Positions 58,813 through 64,000 of a stretch of DNA of 64,000 nucleotides are shown piece by piece. Within the stretch, counting starts at the first letter, position 1, and each line of letters begins with the position of its first letter. The notes under the pieces were generated by a model. The model was not told the origin of the DNA. It saw nothing but the letters and a program-made list of their open reading frames with translations, and did not search any database. The stretch is taken from NCBI GenBank assembly GCA_011634665.1, contig WAEK01000014.1:912501-976500 (forward strand). The letters run 5' to 3'. The position numbers and the translations under genes are program-made. The stretch is from Mortierella sp. BCC40632. Its lineage: Eukaryota > Mortierellomycota > Mortierellomycetes > Mortierellales > Mortierellaceae.

Positions 58813-61800
58813 ATGACTGGACAAGCGGCGCACAGGATCGACCCTGTTCATCTGACGACACCTGTCACGGCTCTTGCCTATCATGATAATGAAATTCTTA
58901 TCTCGGGCCAAGGCCCATACCTGAAGGCGATGTTGATCTCCACCTCGGAAACCCTTCAATGTATCCATCTTGGGAACGACTGGAAAGTCCACCGGATCGT
59001 CCTTGCAAACGTCCAAGTGATTTCTCCAACACTTGAGGCTCGACTTTTGTTGGTTTTTGGAGCTAAGAGTCTCCGGGTACTTCGTCTGATAGTGGAAGAG
59101 GCCGACATTCAAGGACATCCCAAGGCCTTTTTCCAACATCTCTGGAACCTACCCCATGTGACTGACTGGATCGTGGATGCACAGTGGCTCTGGACAAAGG
59201 AAGATCTCCCTGACAAGGTAAATGGGTTTAATTTTCTTTGTTTTTCTTCTTTTCTCCTCTGAGGAGAATATATGATCTTATCATGTCTAGAGTAAAAACT
59301 AATTTTTTCCTGATGAATCTTGACTCAGAATCCCTGTGTCCGGTCAAGCATCAAACCAGGAGTGACATCACCACCATCCTCTATCGCTCTCGGCTACGCC
59401 CATAATTTCATTGAAGTCTTCAAGCTGCCTCAGGATCCGTTTGAGATTCCTTTGGACAGGGGTTATGCGTTACTATCACAGAACAACCTTCCAGAATTTC
59501 GTTTGATTTACTCGGTCCAGTCCGTGGAGCATTGTACCGTCTTTTGTGGTCGTTTCCATAACAATACCTTGGAAGATCTTTGGTTTGCAAGTGGAACTGT
59601 CTTTTGTCTTGCTTTGCTCTGGAAAGTCTATCATCAAGGGGGGATTGAGGCGCCAATTGAGAGAACTCTGAAAGGACACGAGGGAATTTTATTTGGTATC
59701 CGATGGAGTCAAGATGGACGTGCTGTATGTACGGTAAGCGATGATCGAACAATCCGAGTCTGGGATGTTAACCACCAAGAAGATAAGTAAGTGATCGCCT
59801 GCTGAACAGGATCTGCCTACCTAAAAAAAAAAAAAAAAAAAGGAAGGAAGGAAAGAAGGAAGAAAGGAAGGAAAGAAGGAAGGAAGGAAGGAAGGAAGGG
59901 AGGAAGGAGGAAGGGATGAAGGGATGAGAGGAGATATAGATTCATGTGATATTGATTACTGACTTTGGCTACTGTTTTTCTCCATATTCCTAGTACTCAC
60001 TCAATTCATTACGGGCATACGGCCCGAGTATGGGATTGTCAAATCATTGGAGACCACCTCATATCCGTCTCTGAAGATGCAACGTGTCGTGTATGGAGAA
60101 ACCCCCTTTTGACAAACCTGAAAGAAGTCGACGACATGTCAGATTGTCTGGCTTGCTGGGAGGGTCACGAAGGAAAAAGTGCATGGAGTGTCGCCATCTC
60201 TGAGAACGGCGTTGTTGCTACAGGTGGCGGTGATGGCGGTATTCATCTCTGGAGACTTGACAGCGTCGCCTCGGGGTCTGCTGGTAATGATTTATGAAGA
60301 GTAGGGATGAGGATAGGCTTTCTTTTGATTAGCACTGCATTGTTCACATATGTCTCTATCTTTTGCACTCTTTAGATATTGAGAACAGCACCAAGGATAT
60401 CGACCTCCCACCTATAACTACCTACTATCCATCGGCTCTTCCTAATGAAAAAGAGTTTATCAGGGATTTTGTTATTACTTCCATGGATCAAACAATCTAT
60501 GCCACCAACACAGGATTTATTTTGGTCCGCAATGACAAGACCAGTGAGTGGTCTACACTCTATCAATCTGACAATCTCAAAAACTATACCAGTCTGGAAT
60601 CTTCTCCGTGCGGACGTATTGTGGCTGCTGGAAGCCTGAACGGAAAGCTCATTGCTGTGAGCGCTCGTGGCGAGTTTGAGACGACGGTTGGAGATACACT
60701 AGGCGGAATCAAGATTCAGTTCGTTTTTGTTTGCAATGGTGTCGGACAGGACGACTTTAGGATCATTATCTTTAGAGCCAACTGCACTATTGGTCTATTC
60801 CGTTTTGACATTCACCCATCAGGAAGCAACGTACCAGTGTTCCAGCATATGTGCGATCTCAAACTTCCAAACAACAATAAGGCAATCCATGCTGCCTATT
60901 TTTCATCGGACTACAACCTTGTCCTCCTTGGCTCTCGAGATGGTACTGTCCATGTTTTCAACTTGGCCCAACTAGAGGTAAAGACCTCAGCAGAGAAACC
61001 TATGTTAGATGGTATTATTGAGCTAAAGAAGTGCCATGGCACAGACTCTGTCTCGAGTATTTTGATGGTCACTGAGCGCGGAGAAGGGCACGGAGGAAAG
61101 GACAGAATCAATGTTTACACAACAGGACGAGATGGAAGTTGGACAAAGTATCGGTTCCTGGGCCTACCTGGCGGTGAGGCCATTGGAGTGGATACGGACG
61201 GTGTTGACTCGGATAGTGAAAGTGAGGATGAGATTATGGGCGAAGTTGACGATGTAGGGTCCGCAAGCCTAAATGACCGCGAGAGTGAAGGCTCTGGAAT
61301 TGTCCTTCAAAAGATCTTTCGATCAAAGGTTACCAGAGGATGGCTGGAACAGGTAAGCAGAAACACGGGATGGGTTCGTTAATGTCTTCTACTTAAGACA
61401 TAGAAAGAGAGTCGGCTACTCAACAACGCTTATTATTACTCCGATTCCTTAGGTCTTCATCATGGACGGTGAGCTTTTGCTCCTTGGATTTTTTAACAAG
61501 AAACTCTTTGTGTATAACGAAACAAAACATTTTGAGGTAGGTTGAATATGGGTAAAGTGTCACCGTTGTCTCTCGGTCCGTTAGCATCGTTTAAATCTAA
61601 TGTTGCCTTTTATTTCCCATTGGGATGAACAACCATTTTGTAGATCTTTGCTATGCACAGTGGTGCAGCCAATCGTCGGCGGTGGCGGTTCTTGACCAAT
61701 AACTCGCGCCTTGAGCAAGCAAGAGTCATGTACCACAGCGGATACAAGGTAACCAATCTACTTTCAAATCCATAAGTATTGAGATGATTTGGCAACATTG

Positions 61801-63397
61801 TAGAGACTCAGTCTTCTAACATACAGAAACCCCCAATAGATCCGAAGCTTTGCACGAGAGCTCACTGCCGGACACGAAATCTTCCAAAGCGCAAAGCTGC
61901 AGTATAACTTTCATGGACGAGAAGTCAGACATCTCCGATCTTTGACCCATGCTCAATCTCTAGCGGAAGGGGCACCTGCACCAATCATCTTTGCATCTGG
62001 AGGAGAAGATTGCCGCCTGAGGCTTTTCCAATGTAAAGAAATCTGCCTTTCAGACGTTTTATTCAAAGTGTCGACACAGCGAGCAACTTCTAATATATGC
62101 CTTGACTGATATTGATTCTTTAGATATCCCATACAAAACAAAGAGCTCTTGCACAGCACTCCGGCCCCTTTGCAACTTGAAGCCTCATCTTGGTGGTGCC
62201 ATTCGATGCCTAGAATGGAGCTACACCAACGAACCTCACTCCTATCTGCTCTTTACAGGCGGAGCAGTCGAATCGATGCGTGCCTGGCAGGTGACTCTGA
62301 GCATCCCCAACAGTTATCAGGTCCAATATCTCAAGAATCATCGGAACGAGGTGATTCCAGAACACACACCCTTGTCACTAGGAGCACTTGAGCTTGCACA
62401 GTGCCCACATGCGAGTGAGAGTCTGGAAACACGGATCATGGACCTAGCAGTTTTCCGTATCAATCGTGGATTGGATTCTAGGCATTCAAGAAAGCATTTT
62501 ATTGCTGCTGTGTACTCGGATGCAGCCATTCGAATTTGGGCATTTGATGAAGAGACTCATCAATTTGTGTTGGCGGTCGAATATGCTTATCATGACAAGT
62601 GCATCCTTCAAGTGAGTCATTTGCAACTCACAGACAATGGTGGTCATATACTATTTACGGCAGCGACCGATGGAAAAATTGCTGTGTGGGATGTTTCGAC
62701 AGCATTGGAGAGATTCTTGGACTCTTATTCGATCGAGATGAGTGCTGGCTCCCCATCTCCACATCATCACTCTACTGGACGTCATCGACGGAAGCTTCAG
62801 AGGGATCACGTTCAGTCGTTGGAGGGCGCGAAACCCATTGCAGAAATCACAGTCCACATGTCTGGCGTAAATGGCCTCTTTGTCCAAGACGCAGGCGAGG
62901 GGACCATATTGACAATATCTGGAGGGGATGACAATGCTCTGGCAGTGGCTCAGTTTGAAGCTCGATGGGACGAACAAGGACGTCGGGTTATTATCGAGTC
63001 TCTTAAGGAGATTGCCAAAGTGGAGGATGCGCATGGTTCCGCTATCCAAGGTCGGTACAGCAAAGAGTTTGTAAATCAAATCGCGCTCTGAGAAGCCATA
63101 GACATCGTGCTGACATGCTGCCTTCCCTTTACTGTTATTATTATTGTTATGTTAGCTGTGGCCATGACAAATTCATCCACTATCGTCACCACCAGTCAGG
63201 ATCAACAGATTTCATTGTGGAAACTGGAGCGACCTCAAAGCAAGGCAACCTCCTCGGTTCAGCTCACAAAAATAGAATCTCAATTTGTCCATGTACCTGA
63301 TCCATCCACCATGGATGTTTTCCCTTGCTTTACTGATAATAGACACTCAGTGGCAATTGCAGGAATTGGAATCCAAGTATTTGATATCCATGACTAG
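58813..63397 (+). CDS. WDR6: WDR6/Trm734-like WD40 protein, tRNA 2'-O-methylation partner
   Basis: Nine exons: 58813-59217, 59329-59786, 59994-60283, 60376-61352, 61453-61536, 61644-61748, 61840-62032, 62124-63050 and 63156-63397, giving 1226 residues (human WDR6 about 1120). Yeast Trm734/Rtt10 and human WDR6 are two- to three-propeller WD40 proteins that pair with Trm7/FTSJ1 to methylate position 34 of the tRNA anticodon loop. Evidence: the best WD unit LKGHEGILFGIRWSQDGR with TVSDDRTIRVWDV, then YGHTARVWDCQI, SVSEDATCRVWRN, GGGDGGIHLW, SGGEDCRLRLF, AIRCLEWS, and a final TSQDQQISLWKL. All eight introns are GT-AG and keep the frame. The short 61453-61748 exons are supported by continuous family-like sequence. 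Confidence 0.9.
59822..59920. repeat. Poly(A)/(GGAA)n purine tract in WDR6 intron 2
   Basis: A run of about 20 A leads into about 75 bases of GGAA/GAAA/GGGA units in the intron between WDR6 exons 2 and 3. Confidence 0.92.
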
Positions 63398-63626
63398 GAA
63401 ACAAAGTAGCCTCAGTACTCCGTAACGGAATGTGGACAAAGATGAGCCATATATAAATCATTTCTGTTTTTATTCCTCTACTGGTGCATGTGTGTCTGAA
63501 GGAGGAGGGCGGGAGGGGGGGGGGGCATGGGGAAGAGGGTAAAGAGGTAAAAGGAAGGGATAAAGGGGAGAGAAAAGGAATCATTCTTATACCCTAGCCA
63601 TTTCAAATTTTCATTCATTCGACACA

Positions 63627-63950
63627 TTAGGTTGTTAACGAGAGCATTTCTTTTCTTTTTGTCTGTTCGTTCTCGTTAGCTTGTTCCAATTGTATCACTA
63701 ATGAAGAAAATAGGAAAATATCAAGGTCTTTGTTGTCGTTGGAATGGAAACAAGGTGGACGCTCTGGAGAGAGGAGGTTGGATGCCCCTGCAATTGCAAT
63801 TGCTACCGCTGAGTGAGCATCGCGAGGCCTGATCGAGTAGCCACACTTGAGAGACGGACACCTAGGATTTACGCACTCTATGGCTCCATGAAATTTACTG
63901 TTCTTGATCTCTCCTCTGATCTTTCGCCGAGCACGAGCCAACCGGATCTC
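63627..63950 (-). pseudogene. C-terminal exon of a Fanzor/TnpB-like nuclease (partial or relic)
   Basis: The minus-strand frame runs from an acceptor-like TTTGCTTTCAG (ending at 63951) to TAA at 63627-63629, about 107 codons. It contains ECVNPRCPSLKCG, resembling the zinc-ribbon region, then RPRDAHSAVAIAIAG, which aligns with the RuvC-III/C-terminal RD-x2-(A/S)-A-x-N-I pattern of TnpB/Fanzor proteins (catalytic Asp kept, Asn replaced by Ala), and then ERPPCF, like their typical end. No ATG lies in this frame inside the window and an in-frame TGA precedes it, so it is either a last exon whose upstream exons lie beyond 64000 or a decayed fragment. The family call is by pattern only. Confidence 0.4.
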
Positions 63951-64000
63951 CTGAAAGCAAAGACGCACGTTTTTGATGTTCGGTGCTCACTGGCGATACT

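Overview
The window is eukaryotic nuclear DNA, most likely from a fungus of the Mucoromycota/Mortierellomycotina type (a Mortierella-like genus is my best guess). Reasons: short GT-AG introns with fungal consensus donors and TACTAAC-like branch sites, a MEK/Ste7-type kinase, a DGAT1-type acyltransferase as in oil-storing moulds, a d4/DPF-type finger protein and a WDR6/PTAR1/EAPP set kept in early-diverging fungi, plus very abundant CT, CA, GA and poly(A)/poly(T) microsatellites between genes. The genus is not provable from the sequence alone. Exon boundaries below were worked out by hand from splice signals, reading phase and remembered family conservation; no search was run.

Layout. 1.4-4.3 kb: a MAP kinase kinase (+) converging on a Maf-type nucleotide pyrophosphatase (-). 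4.3-7.4 kb: repeat-rich leader. 7.5-11.3 kb: a large nuclear protein with AT-hooks, a d4/DPF-like C2HC finger and one PHD finger. 13.6-37.5 kb: four C2H2 transcription-factor genes, all on + and all ending in the same pair of zinc fingers, separated by 1.7 to 10 kb of non-coding DNA. 39-42.8 kb: a four-TM membrane protein (+) converging on an amino-acid transporter (-). 44.2-48.6 kb: PTAR1-like prenyltransferase-alpha-repeat protein and SAR1 GTPase (both -). 50.1-54.4 kb: DGAT1-like acyltransferase (-) diverging from an NADP-dependent alkenal/enone reductase (+). 54.8-56.5 kb: a single-pass membrane protein with a Gly/Gln/Tyr-rich tail (-). 57.5-63.4 kb: EAPP-like protein and WDR6/Trm734-like tRNA-methylation scaffold (+). 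At the right edge a minus-strand exon looks like the C-terminus of a Fanzor/TnpB-type nuclease.

The left two thirds are gene-poor and hold regulators (kinase, chromatin reader, four transcription factors). The right third is gene-dense and holds housekeeping functions (ER export, lipid synthesis, tRNA modification). There is no operon-like functional grouping; the only real cluster is the zinc-finger family. I found no tRNA, rRNA or CRISPR array and no intact mobile element.
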